Assembly: GCA_036822015.1 (NCBI GenBank)
Contig: DAISIL010000026.1
Span: 1-40,473 of the forward strand
Reading direction: 5' to 3'
DNA length: 40,473 nt
Source of the DNA: DAISIL01 sp036822015
Lineage (GTDB): Bacteria; Bacteroidota; Bacteroidia; Cytophagales; Bernardetiaceae
The notes under the pieces are model-generated. The model was given only the letters and a program-made list of their open reading frames with translations, ran no database searches and was not told the DNA's origin. The stretch's first letter is position 1. Each line of letters begins with the position of its first letter. Below are positions 24,793 to 33,183 of this stretch, piece after piece. The position numbers were made by a program, and so were the translations under genes.

Positions 24793-25966
24793 CGCCGCTT
24801 TCAGTCAGGCACGCTACGAGGAGATGCTGGCCGCCTTTGGGCAGCTTTACGCCAACCCACCCTTGTTTCGCATCGCCGAAACGCCTGTTTTTGTGCCGCG
24901 TGCGCTCAAAGAACGCCTCCTGGCTGCGGGTGAAGAACTCATCGACCTACTGATGAGCGATGCCGTCCAGGCAGAGCTTCAACACGCCATTCCCCCACAG
25001 CTCTACGTCCCCAACGAAAGCCCACATACCAACTTCCTCGCCATTGACTTTGCGATCACGGAAGCCGCCGATGGCTCACTGATGCCACAACTCATTGAGC
25101 TACAAGGGTTCTCTTCGCTCAACGCATTTTTTATCGACTTTGTGGAGCAGTATCGGAGGTTCTTTCCGATACCCGAAGCGTGGCCCGATTTCTTTTCTGG
25201 ATTGACTAAGACGAGCTATCTCGAGCGGTTCAAAAAACTCGTCCTCAACGGACACGATCCCGAAAATGTTGTTCTTTTGGAGGTCAAGCCCAAGATTCAG
25301 CATACCAACGTGGACTTCTGGGCCACCGAAGCCCGCATTGGTGTCCGGGCCGTGTGCATCTCGGAGGTAGAACGCGAGGGGGAGCAGTTGTTTTATCGCC
25401 ACGAGGGCAAGCGCATCCGGATTCGGCGCATCTTCAATCGGGTGATCCTGGATGACCTCTTGAAGCAAAGCGACTACCCCTATGCCTTCAACCTGACAGA
25501 GCCAGCCGATGTAGAGTGGTGTGGGCATCCCAACTGGTTTATGAAGATCAGCAAGTTTTGTATGCCCTTTCTCAAAAGCCCCTACAACCCCGATTGCCGG
25601 TTGCTCTCGGAATATGAGGGTAATTTCCCCGAAGACTTAGACAACTACGTTCTCAAGCCGCTCTATTCTTTCTCGAGTGCCGGCGTGGAGTTTTGGGTCA
25701 AGCCCGAACACCTGGCAGCCATCGCCCCCGAAAAGCACCACGAGTGGATGCTCCAACGCAAGATCACCTATGCCCCCCTGATCCAGACCCCTGAGGGCAT
25801 CAAGGTAAAGACCGAAATACGACTCATGTACTTTTGGGAGGACGATAAAGCCCGTCCCGAACCCGTCTATAACATCGCCCGCCTAAGCCAGGGCGACCTG
25901 ATCGGTGTCAAGTACAACCAAAACAAAACCTGGGTGGGTGGCGCGATTGCGTTCTTTGAGCCGTAG
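24764..25966 (+). CDS. Putative circularly permuted ATP-grasp ligase
   Basis: This 400-residue protein has no familiar name. Its pattern resembles circularly permuted ATP-grasp enzymes. LMPQLIELQG (106-115) holds the acidic residues of a metal site. VVLLEVKPK (169-177) and IRRIFNRVIL (220-229) resemble strands of the permuted core. DNYVLKPLYSFSSAGVEF (293-310) matches the lysine plus flexible Ser/Gly loop over ATP, and KVKTEIRLMYFW (347-358) would supply later ATP ligands. The start at ATG 24764 overlaps the amidotransferase-like gene by 29 bases; the open frame further upstream is only overlap. Such ligases join a carboxylate to an amine or ammonia with ATP. The substrate is unknown, and the fold call needs structure prediction. 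Confidence 0.6.
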   Translation: MIPSVRQAYNAAFSQARYEEMLAAFGQLYANPPLFRIAETPVFVPRALKERLLAAGEELIDLLMSDAVQAELQHAIPPQLYVPNESPHTNFLAIDFAITEAADGSLMPQLIELQGFSSLNAFFIDFVEQYRRFFPIPEAWPDFFSGLTKTSYLERFKKLVLNGHDPENVVLLEVKPKIQHTNVDFWATEARIGVRAVCISEVEREGEQLFYRHEGKRIRIRRIFNRVILDDLLKQSDYPYAFNLTEPADVEWCGHPNWFMKISKFCMPFLKSPYNPDCRLLSEYEGNFPEDLDNYVLKPLYSFSSAGVEFWVKPEHLAAIAPEKHHEWMLQRKITYAPLIQTPEGIKVKTEIRLMYFWEDDKARPEPVYNIARLSQGDLIGVKYNQNKTWVGGAIAFFEP

Positions 25967-25991
25967 CGCATTAACGTTTTGATAACAAGCC

Positions 25992-26035
25992 AGCCAATAA
26001 ACTTTTGTGGAGCTTATTGGCTTTCTATTTTTTTC
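25992..26035 (+). terminator. Probable terminator after the ATP-grasp-like gene
   Basis: A perfect 9-bp stem AGCCAATAA / TTATTGGCT (25992-26000 with 26014-26022, 13-base loop) is followed by a T-rich stretch with seven T in a row. Moderate AT content makes it weaker than the other two terminators, but its place between separate functions fits. Confidence 0.65.
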
Positions 26036-26056
26036 ATCACCACTTACCAAGCCTAC

Positions 26057-28249
26057 ATGAAACCTACATCAGCGGCTGCTGGCTTGCTATTTTTTTGCTT
26101 GATCGCCTGGATGCCTGCCCTGCTTGCACAAGTCAATGAACACGAACCCGTTTATCCGATCAAGAAGATCAACACCACCCTTACCATCGACGGGGCAGCC
26201 GATGAAGCCGAGTGGACGCTGGCGCCCCTGATTACACAACTGTACCAACATTTTCCTACGGATTCGATTCGGGCGATTGATGATTCTCAGATCAGGATAC
26301 TTTTTAACGATCAGTTTTTGTACGTCCACTTTCGGGGGACATACCAGATGGACAAAGATTATGTGATCTCCTCCCTGCGTCGCGATTTTCGTTGGGAACA
26401 AAACAACAACTTCGCTGTGTATTTGGGTACTTTTCTGGATCGAGCCAATGGCTTTTCGTTTTACATCACGCCGGCGGGAGTGGAGCGGGAAGGGATCGTT
26501 ACCTTAGGCGGGAATGTCGATGATAGCTGGGACAACAAGTGGTTCTCTGCCGTTCGGCGTGGGGAGGGCTACTGGGAGGCCGAAATGGCCATCCCCTTCA
26601 AGTCCATTCGCTACAAGCAGGGCAGCGACCGCTGGAACATCAACTTTTTGCGCAACAACGTAACCCGCAACGAGCAAAGCACCTGGGGGCTTGTCCCGCA
26701 AGGCTTTCGGGCTTCTTCGCTCGTCTTTGCTCGTCCGGTAGAATTTCAAGAACCCCTCCCCAAAACGGGCATGAACCTAGCCCTGATCCCTTACCTGAGC
26801 GGCGGCTTAACGCAAGAAAACCCGGGGACGGATCCCGATCTGACCTGGGGGGCTGGCTTCGATGGCAAGTTGGGCATTACGCCAGCCCTCAACCTGGACT
26901 TAACCGTAAACCCTGACTTCTCCCAGGTGGAGGTAGATCAGCAGGTAACGAATCTAAGCCGTTTCGAGATTTTTTTCCCCGAAAGGCGGCAGTTTTTTTT
27001 GGAAAACCGCGATCTTTTTTCGGGTTTCGGGACGGGAACAATCAACCCATTTTTTTCGCGGCGCATTGGCATCGGCCGTGATACGCTCACGGATCAGATC
27101 GTCCAGAACCCTATCTTGTTTGGGGCCCGGCTAAGTGGCAAGTTGAGCAACCGCTGGCGTATGGGTTTGCTCAATATGCAAACCGGTGCCGTAGAAAAAT
27201 CCAATCTCTCACCCCAAAACTACACCGTCGCCGTAGGCCAAATGAAACTGATGAAGGCCTCCAATGTCGGGGCTATCTTTGTCAATCGAGAAAATCCCCA
27301 GGACAAGGAAAACCCCTATACCCGTGTAGCCGGTGTGGATTTTAACTTCCTGGATCAGCGCAACCGCTGGGCCGGTAACCTGTTTTATCACCGAGCGTTC
27401 CTGCCCAGCGGCGGCAACGATGCCCAGGCAAGCGGCGGATTCATTGACCTGACCAGCAGGCAGTTGGGCTTTCGTGCAGGCTATGAGTATGTGGGGCGCG
27501 ATTACCAAATCAACGACATCGGGTTTGTGGCCCGCAATGACTACGTCCGGCAATATAACTTTTTCCGTTACTCGTTTTGGCCACCCGAAGGGGAGGTATT
27601 TTTGCGGCACAACTTCAATGCCTTCGTCTCCCACACATGGGATTTGAGCGGACGGCTCACCGACCACGAGTACCGGATTTCCTACAACGCCCAGCTCCTC
27701 AACCGCTGGCAGTACGAGATGGGCATACGCAGTGAGTACGTGTATCTTTTTGCGAGCTTTGACCCAACCAACACCGGCGGTAAGCGCCTCCTGTCCGGTA
27801 CCACATACACCAACATCCGCGCCTTTGGTTCTTTTTCGTCGGACAACCGCAAGCGGATTTTCTTTGGGGGCAATACCGACATCGGGCAGTATTTCAATGG
27901 CAGCGTCCTGGGGATCAGCGGGTTTGCCACTTTACGGATGCAGCCCTACGGATCGGTGAGCCTCAACCTGAACCACAACCGCATTGATCTACCCGCGCCT
28001 TACGCCTCGGCTTCGCTCTGGTTGGTGGGGCCACGGATGGATTTTGCCTTCACCCGCGCACTTTTTTTGAGTACGTTCTTGCAATACAACAACCAAAGCG
28101 ACAACATCAACCTCAATGCCCGCTTCCAGTGGCGGTTTAAGCCCGTCTCGGATTTGTTTATTGTCTATTCCGAAAACTACTTTCCCGAAGGGCTACAAAG
28201 CAAAAACCGTTCGCTTATCATCAAGCTCTCGTATTGGTTCAATGCCTAA
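26057..28249 (+). CDS. DUF5916 family outer-membrane protein with CBM9-like domain
   Basis: This 730-residue secreted protein starts at ATG 26057, where a clean signal peptide begins (about 10-24, ALLAQ); 26 more residues lie in frame upstream. A carbohydrate-binding-module-9-like domain follows (about 35-230: LTIDGAADEAEWTLAP, ILFNDQFLYVHFRG, YWEAEMAIPFKSIRY), then DUF5916 (about 235-730) with NLDLTVNPDFSQVEVDQQVTNLSRFEIFFPERRQFFLENRDLF, a strong family signature. Many alternating strands follow and it ends in LSYWFNA, as in outer-membrane barrels. Related proteins are common in Bacteroidota, with unknown function. The 3' end overlaps the convergent DUF6048 gene by four bases. Confidence 0.9.
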   Translation: MKPTSAAAGLLFFCLIAWMPALLAQVNEHEPVYPIKKINTTLTIDGAADEAEWTLAPLITQLYQHFPTDSIRAIDDSQIRILFNDQFLYVHFRGTYQMDKDYVISSLRRDFRWEQNNNFAVYLGTFLDRANGFSFYITPAGVEREGIVTLGGNVDDSWDNKWFSAVRRGEGYWEAEMAIPFKSIRYKQGSDRWNINFLRNNVTRNEQSTWGLVPQGFRASSLVFARPVEFQEPLPKTGMNLALIPYLSGGLTQENPGTDPDLTWGAGFDGKLGITPALNLDLTVNPDFSQVEVDQQVTNLSRFEIFFPERRQFFLENRDLFSGFGTGTINPFFSRRIGIGRDTLTDQIVQNPILFGARLSGKLSNRWRMGLLNMQTGAVEKSNLSPQNYTVAVGQMKLMKASNVGAIFVNRENPQDKENPYTRVAGVDFNFLDQRNRWAGNLFYHRAFLPSGGNDAQASGGFIDLTSRQLGFRAGYEYVGRDYQINDIGFVARNDYVRQYNFFRYSFWPPEGEVFLRHNFNAFVSHTWDLSGRLTDHEYRISYNAQLLNRWQYEMGIRSEYVYLFASFDPTNTGGKRLLSGTTYTNIRAFGSFSSDNRKRIFFGGNTDIGQYFNGSVLGISGFATLRMQPYGSVSLNLNHNRIDLPAPYASASLWLVGPRMDFAFTRALFLSTFLQYNNQSDNINLNARFQWRFKPVSDLFIVYSENYFPEGLQSKNRSLIIKLSYWFNA

Positions 28250-28980
28250 AACGGCAACTGATACCAGACGTGATAGCTAAACCCGACATGGGTCGTGTTG
28301 TTGGTTTTGTTGAAACCCGGAACGGTGGTGGCTTTCATGCGCTCACCGTCTCGGATGCCCAGCTGAAACTGCACCCGAAACTTATAGCCCGTATAAAACC
28401 GCCTCCATATCCGCGCCTTCATGCCCATCGTCAGCTCGGCCCAACGGATCGACATCCCGCTCTCTTCGATCGTTACGGGATAATCGGGGATGCCATTGAA
28501 ATCCAGATCGCGGATACCCCAGTAAGGATCATTGACCAAATAAAAAATTTCGTGTGCAAAGAAAGCCTGTCCGTAGGCTATCCCCAAAAAAATCGCCTCC
28601 TGGCGCAGCATTCGGTGTAAGAGGTTGTATTCCAACCCCGTCCTGACGTAAACCCCTCGGTTGATGTACTCAAAGCTGTTCGGGGGCTTAAAGCTACGCA
28701 TCCGTGAGTAGCCACTTTCGAGGACACCAAAAAAGCGATTGCTGAGGTTGAGTTCGAGGCTAAGTGCTGCCCGCTGATCGCTCGGGTTGAAGATCATCCA
28801 GGCGGGATAGGAGAGGTCTGTCCCGACACGCAATCCCGTTAGGCGTAAGGGTGGTAGTTTTTCTTTGGGGGCTTTTTGGAGGCTGTCGGTTGTCTGTGCC
28901 TGCCCCCAAATGGAGGACAAGAGGAGCAGAACCCACCAAAAGCAGCGGTGTTTATTGTTCCAGTTCAATTTGGAGATCAA
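28246..28980 (-). CDS. DUF6048 family protein
   Basis: This 244-residue protein has a signal peptide (about 12-28, SSIWGQAQ) and then beta-rich sequence: LRLTGLRVGTDLSYPAWMIFN, ALSLELNLSNRFFGVLESGYSR and YVRTGLEYNLL, ending HVWYQLPF. It looks like a small outer-membrane barrel. It overlaps the DUF6452 lipoprotein gene by 29 bases; these two families are usually paired in Bacteroidota, which supports the call. Their joint function is unknown. It is the last gene of the siaB to DUF6048 run and meets DUF5916 tail to tail. Confidence 0.82.
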   Translation of the reverse strand: MISKLNWNNKHRCFWWVLLLLSSIWGQAQTTDSLQKAPKEKLPPLRLTGLRVGTDLSYPAWMIFNPSDQRAALSLELNLSNRFFGVLESGYSRMRSFKPPNSFEYINRGVYVRTGLEYNLLHRMLRQEAIFLGIAYGQAFFAHEIFYLVNDPYWGIRDLDFNGIPDYPVTIEESGMSIRWAELTMGMKARIWRRFYTGYKFRVQFQLGIRDGERMKATTVPGFNKTNNTTHVGFSYHVWYQLPF

Positions 28981-29425
28981 TTTCGTGGATGTTTAGGAGC
29001 GTCGGCTGCAAGACTTCGGCACGGGGGAAGCTGGTGCGCAAGACTTCAAGTTGGCTGATTTCTTCATCTACGCCACAGTCAGGCGCAATCGGGATGGCAC
29101 GAACCCGATAGGCCAAGGTGAGTGTATCGGGTGTCTGGAGAGAATCGAGATAAGCAAAGACATAGGCCACCGTTGTTTGGCTCGTCAGGAGGGGCAACAA
29201 AAAAACATTCAGGGAGTCGCCGCGATAGAGCGAATCCTGTATGGCTTCCTGGCTATACACGGCCGCAAATCGGATGGCTGTGGGTTCTCCGTTGCGCAAA
29301 AATTGCAGCCGTACTGTTTGAAGGTTTTCACTCGTGAAAGAGCAATCATCACAGGCACTAAGCCCGATGAGCAAGCCAAGGAAACAGAAAATCCATCGCA
29401 TATAGGTCATTGGCTGCATCAACAT
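28952..29425 (-). CDS. DUF6452 family lipoprotein
   Basis: This 157-residue protein has a lipoprotein signal: hydrophobic stretch WIFCFLGLLIGL followed by lipobox LSAC with lipidated Cys25. The following acidic residues (CDDCSF) are in line with membrane lipoproteins. The mature part (TVRLQFLRNGEPTAI, DTLTLAYRVRAI) matches the short beta-rich DUF6452 family. I chose ATG 29425 because it overlaps the pheS stop as TGATG, which suggests coupled translation; ATGs at 29419, 29410 and 29401 would also keep the lipobox. It is paired with the overlapping DUF6048 gene. Function is unknown. Confidence 0.8.
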   Translation of the reverse strand: MLMQPMTYMRWIFCFLGLLIGLSACDDCSFTSENLQTVRLQFLRNGEPTAIRFAAVYSQEAIQDSLYRGDSLNVFLLPLLTSQTTVAYVFAYLDSLQTPDTLTLAYRVRAIPIAPDCGVDEEISQLEVLRTSFPRAEVLQPTLLNIHEIDLQIELEQ

Positions 29426-30459
29426 CAAAACGCCGTAAACTGTCTCAAAAACCGGACATCGTTTTCCGTAAAGAGCCTTAGATCAGGGATTTGGTGTAGG
29501 AGCATCACCATCCGCTCAATACCCATCCCGAAGGCAAAACCGGTGTAGATGTCGGGATCAATGCGGCAGTTTTCTAGTACGGCCGGATCGACCATGCCAC
29601 AGCCGAGGATTTCGAGCCATCCCGTACCTTTGGTGATCCGCCGATCTACGTCTGTTTTTAAGCCCCAGTAGATGTCCATTTCGGCACTGGGTTCGGTGAA
29701 AGGAAAATAGGAGGGACGCAAGCGAATACGGGTGTTTTTGCCGAAGAGTTCTTGGGCAAAATGCAAGAGGGTTTGTTTGAGGTCTCTAAAACTGACGTTT
29801 TTGTCGATGTAAAGCCCTTCTACCTGATGAAACATGCAGTGGGCCCGTGCCGAGATGGTTTCGTTGCGATAGACGCGCCCGATGGAGAGCGTTCGGATGG
29901 GCGGGCGTTCTTTTTCCATTGTCCGGATTTGGACGGATGAGGTATGGGTACGCAGGACGACATCGGGGTCTTTTTCGATAAAGAATGTGTCTTGCATTTC
30001 GCGTGCTGGGTGGTTGGGCGGGAAGTTGAGTGCCGAGAAGTTGTACCAGTCCGTTTCGATTTCGGGTCCCTGGGAGATGTTAAATCCCATACGTTCAAAG
30101 ATTTGGGCGATCTCTCGTCGGGTTTGGTTGATGGGATGGATGCTTCCCTGGGGGGCTGGTATGGGCGGCAGGCTTAGGTCTAGCCCTTGTCCGGCTTTGG
30201 CGTGCTGTTGGTCTTCGATGGCTGCTCGGGCTTGGCGGAATTTTTCTTCGGCTTGCTGCTTGAGGCGGTTGAGTTGCTGCCCTAACTGCCGTTTTTGCTC
30301 TGGGCTACTGACTTGCTTAAACTCGTTAAACAGGTTGGCCATCGGGCCTTTTTTGCTGATAAACTGCAAGCGAAAAGCCTCCAGGGCTTGGGTATCGGCT
30401 ATAGTAGTTTGTTCCATTTCCGCTTCGAGAGCGGCAATGCGATCTAGTAAATCATTCAT
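29425..30459 (-). CDS. pheS: Phenylalanine--tRNA ligase alpha subunit
   Basis: PheS is the catalytic subunit of phenylalanyl-tRNA synthetase. The 344-residue protein has an N-terminal coiled coil (about 1-85: MNDLLDRIAALEAEMEQ onward) that binds tRNA, then the class II core: HPINQTRREIAQIFERMGF and ALNFPPNHPAREMQDTFF. Motif 2 is RVYRNETISARAHCMFHQVEG and motif 3 is GIERMVMLLHQIPDLRLF. Length is normal. It lies 26 bases after siaC and is co-oriented with siaB and siaC, so it may be transcribed from their promoter. pheT is not in the window. Confidence 0.96.
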   Translation of the reverse strand: MNDLLDRIAALEAEMEQTTIADTQALEAFRLQFISKKGPMANLFNEFKQVSSPEQKRQLGQQLNRLKQQAEEKFRQARAAIEDQQHAKAGQGLDLSLPPIPAPQGSIHPINQTRREIAQIFERMGFNISQGPEIETDWYNFSALNFPPNHPAREMQDTFFIEKDPDVVLRTHTSSVQIRTMEKERPPIRTLSIGRVYRNETISARAHCMFHQVEGLYIDKNVSFRDLKQTLLHFAQELFGKNTRIRLRPSYFPFTEPSAEMDIYWGLKTDVDRRITKGTGWLEILGCGMVDPAVLENCRIDPDIYTGFAFGMGIERMVMLLHQIPDLRLFTENDVRFLRQFTAF

Positions 30460-30485
30460 CAGGATCGTGATTAGAGCCTGTGCGC

Positions 30486-30884
30486 TTAGGCGTTGGCTTG
30501 GTTGGGGTCGTAGGCAATGAGGTTGAAGGGCAGATCGACATCCTCGGCGTACTCCTCACCGCTCTCCAACATATCCACGTCGTCTTTTTGGTAGTACCAG
30601 TTGATGGTTACGTTGCCGTTTTTGGTGCGTTGGTATTCCTCCAACAAGTCAAATATCTCCAAAAAGCGACGGGAGGAACTGGTATTGAAGTAGGTCATCC
30701 GAAAGTTGAACGTAACCTCCATGCCTTCGGTCTGGAAGTAATCACGCAACCACTTGAAGATGGGTTCGTAGAACTCAATCGTGTACTCATGGTACGACTC
30801 ACCGGAAATCTCCAAGACGTGGGTCTCGGCATTGAAGTTCACGGTGGGAATGTAGTTTTCGCCTTCGATATAAAAATTCTCCAT
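30486..30884 (-). CDS. siaC: SiaC family regulatory phosphoprotein (DUF1987)
   Basis: In Pseudomonas, SiaC is a small switch protein: phosphorylated by kinase SiaB and dephosphorylated by SiaA, it binds and activates diguanylate cyclase SiaD when unphosphorylated. This 132-residue protein has the family marks: VLEISGESYHEYTIEFYEPIFKWL, the phosphoacceptor motif YFNTSSSRRF with Thr68 (the same number as in SiaC), and INWYYQKDDVDMLESGEEY. It lies 68 bases behind siaB with a hexanucleotide repeat between, and 26 bases before pheS. No cyclase or PP2C phosphatase is encoded in the window, so the output partner is elsewhere or different. Confidence 0.92.
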   Translation of the reverse strand: MENFYIEGENYIPTVNFNAETHVLEISGESYHEYTIEFYEPIFKWLRDYFQTEGMEVTFNFRMTYFNTSSSRRFLEIFDLLEEYQRTKNGNVTINWYYQKDDVDMLESGEEYAEDVDLPFNLIAYDPNQANA

Positions 30885-30930
30885 GTTCGTTCTGGGTTAC
30901 GCTGCTTCGGTCGAGAAGAAGCGATTAAGC

Positions 30931-30954
30931 GGTGTTGGTGTTGGTGTTGGTGTT
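30931..30954. repeat. Hexanucleotide microsatellite (4 x GGTGTT on plus strand)
   Basis: Four exact copies of GGTGTT (AACACC on the coding strand) lie between siaB and siaC. The siaB stop codon TAA (30955-30953) uses the first repeat. Copy-number change would alter the siaB-siaC spacing but not a reading frame. Confidence 0.85.
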
Positions 30955-31528
30955 AAGGATTTGATTCGTTTTTTTCGTGTTTGTCGAGCCGTACACTGAC
31001 GGTCAGGATAGAATCCTTGTCATCAAAGGGATAAGCATGAACGCTGATGTGATTTCCCGAACGCTTGACCATATCAATCAACCCGATATTTGCGCCGGGT
31101 TTGTTCTCGCGCTGGGGCTGTCGGCGTTGCTCTTTGTAAAATTCTTTGAGTCCTTCTTTGTCGAGGGAGTTGATGTAAGCTGACCGCTCCAGGACGGTTT
31201 CTACGTGTTTGTTTTCGATCTTGTTGCTTGAAGAGATCAAGTAATGATCGTCCGATTCCCCGACAAGCAGAAAACCCACCCCAATAGGCTCTCCTTCCTT
31301 GATCGAGTACGATTTTTCGGAGGAATGCAGGGTTACGTTTTGTGCCAGCTCAATAAAAATGCCGAACACCTTGCGACCAATATGCGGATCATGGCTCAAG
31401 CTCTTGCTCCGTAAACTAGCCGCCAATCTCGAGAGCAAGTCCTGTGAAACCACTCCCTTGAAGGAGAGGATGATGCTCTGCACTTGCATCTGCTTGTAAA
31501 AGTTATAGACCTTGAAGTCAGCTTGCAT
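30953..31528 (-). CDS. siaB: SiaB family protein kinase (DUF6272)
   Basis: SiaB is a GHKL-fold kinase that phosphorylates SiaC. ATG 31528 gives a family-length protein of 191 residues; the open frame upstream adds 26 residues without family likeness. The N-box FIELAQNVTLHS has Glu60 and Asn64, and the G-box region is PGANIGLIDMVKRSG (144-158), as in SiaB and other histidine-kinase-like ATPases. There is no dimerisation or phosphoacceptor His domain. The tail from about 180 is charged. It is divergent from the cNMP-binding protein gene over 227 bases and heads a minus-strand run ending at 28246. The pairing with siaC supports both calls. Confidence 0.9.
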   Translation of the reverse strand: MQADFKVYNFYKQMQVQSIILSFKGVVSQDLLSRLAASLRSKSLSHDPHIGRKVFGIFIELAQNVTLHSSEKSYSIKEGEPIGVGFLLVGESDDHYLISSSNKIENKHVETVLERSAYINSLDKEGLKEFYKEQRRQPQRENKPGANIGLIDMVKRSGNHISVHAYPFDDKDSILTVSVRLDKHEKNESNP

Positions 31529-31755
31529 AAGAGTATATTGCTTTGCTTTACCCAATGAGTTCCCAATAATAGGGTTTTTTTGGCTTTTTCTAAAACTCAA
31601 ACCCAAAATTTAATTTATCTTCATCAAGAACTACGCCCAAAACGCCTACTAAGCCGCCCTATGCCGCATTTTGTCGTGTTTTTTCTGCGTATTATTCGGG
31701 GATGCCAAATACCGATTTCTTTTGTACCTTTACCAGACATTTTACTTTTTTTTAC

Positions 31756-33162
31756 ATGAGTTTCTCCGACACCATCTACGCCCTACGCCAATCCCCCTTG
31801 TTTGAGGATTTGGACGAGGAGGCCCTCCAACAAATATCCCGCAAAACCAAAACCCGACAATATTTCCCCAACGACGTAATCGTTTGGCAAGGCAAAGCCA
31901 GCGATACCCTTTTTTTGATTACCAATGGCATCGTGGTCATTAAGCGGATTGTGGGTAACGACGAACACACCCTGGCTTACCTCATGCCGGGCAACACCTT
32001 CGGGGAGGTCGGTCTGCTCGAAAACAAACCCCGTTCGGCCAACGTCGTCGCGATGAGCGATGTCGATGTGTTGGTGATTCGGCGGGAGGATTTCTTCGAG
32101 ATCATGCACAGCTATCCGGTCGTGGCGATTTCTTTGGCCAAAATGCTCGGGCATTATTTGGTCGAATCGAACCAGCGACAAAGCCGAAATGCCAAAAAAT
32201 CAAGGGTTATCCTAATTTTTGATACGTTTCATGGGGCAGGAGCCACCAGTATTGGACTCATTTTCTCCAAACGCCTGTCCCATCACAGCCAGGAACGCAC
32301 CGTCTATACCGAATATCCGGCCCCACAGCACCTCAAATCCGAACTCAAGATACCCCATCAAACGGCAACTAACTTTCACAAAATCAATGGTTTTGATGTT
32401 TTGCTCTCCCCCAATAACTCCTTCCTGCCCACCACCGCCCGCACAACCCTGATGATCGACGGCCTCATCAACGACTACACCAACATCATCATCACCATCA
32501 ATGGCAGCCTCAACGGCATGATCGATAAAAACATCGAAATCATGCTCGACTACGCCAACCAGATCATCATCATCATGCCGCCTACGCCCGAGAACTGGCC
32601 CGATCTTGACCTCATCAAAAAAGAAATCAAAAAGCACATCCGCCCCAACGAAACCGGTATTTTTACCCTCGTCAGTCGCAGCGAACCCGACTTTGAGCAG
32701 TTCGCTTTAAAAGAAAACTACGATTTTGAAGTTCCCTTCATCCACAACTTCCCCTCCCTTAGCGAAACGATACAGGAAGGCAGCATACCCCCTGATGCCA
32801 TCCTACAAATCGTCGAAACCTGCATTGATCGCCTCGAACGCACCCACCAAATCGCTATCTTTATACCAACGACCGTGGACATCGACCAACACATCGACAC
32901 CCACAGCTACGTCGAACGCACCTCTAACTTTCTGGCCGAACGCTTTGGCGGAGCCACCAGCACCCAACAAGCTACAGGCGTATGGAACAGCCAAACCGCA
33001 GGGCTTGTCGGTGAAACCGTCTATATCGTCCATACCTATACCACCCAAACCGATATGAACAAATACCTCGACGAGGTCATTGACTTTATCAAAATCCTCA
33101 AAAAAGAACTCCGCCAGGAGGCCATGGCCCTCGAGGTAAACAAGAAACTGACCCTGATTTAA
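31756..33162 (+). CDS. Cyclic-nucleotide-binding protein with degenerate MinD-like domain and unknown C-terminal domain
   Basis: This 468-residue protein starts at ATG 31756; the upstream extension to 31702 is Phe-rich and unlike a family start. Residues 1-135 are a cNMP-binding domain with a well-kept phosphate-binding cassette FGEVGLLENKPRSANVV (Glu84, Arg93), so it should bind cAMP or a similar nucleotide. Residues 148-360 resemble a MinD/ParA-like P-loop domain (ILIFDTFHGAGATSIGLIFSKRL), but both lysines of the deviant Walker A are gone, so hydrolysis is unlikely. Residues 364-468 form a further domain (AIFIPTTVDIDQHIDTHSYV, FLAERFGGATSTQQATGVWNS) seen here as a fusion. It is divergent from siaB. 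Its signal and target are unknown. Confidence 0.82.
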   Translation: MSFSDTIYALRQSPLFEDLDEEALQQISRKTKTRQYFPNDVIVWQGKASDTLFLITNGIVVIKRIVGNDEHTLAYLMPGNTFGEVGLLENKPRSANVVAMSDVDVLVIRREDFFEIMHSYPVVAISLAKMLGHYLVESNQRQSRNAKKSRVILIFDTFHGAGATSIGLIFSKRLSHHSQERTVYTEYPAPQHLKSELKIPHQTATNFHKINGFDVLLSPNNSFLPTTARTTLMIDGLINDYTNIIITINGSLNGMIDKNIEIMLDYANQIIIIMPPTPENWPDLDLIKKEIKKHIRPNETGIFTLVSRSEPDFEQFALKENYDFEVPFIHNFPSLSETIQEGSIPPDAILQIVETCIDRLERTHQIAIFIPTTVDIDQHIDTHSYVERTSNFLAERFGGATSTQQATGVWNSQTAGLVGETVYIVHTYTTQTDMNKYLDEVIDFIKILKKELRQEAMALEVNKKLTLI

Positions 33163-33183
33163 TCTGCTTCAAAATCATCACTT

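Noticed and set aside
31725..31732. TACCTTTA as a -7 box for the cNMP-binding protein gene
   Set aside because: One mismatch from TAnnTTTG in a T-rich stretch and only 23 bases before the start; too weak to call.
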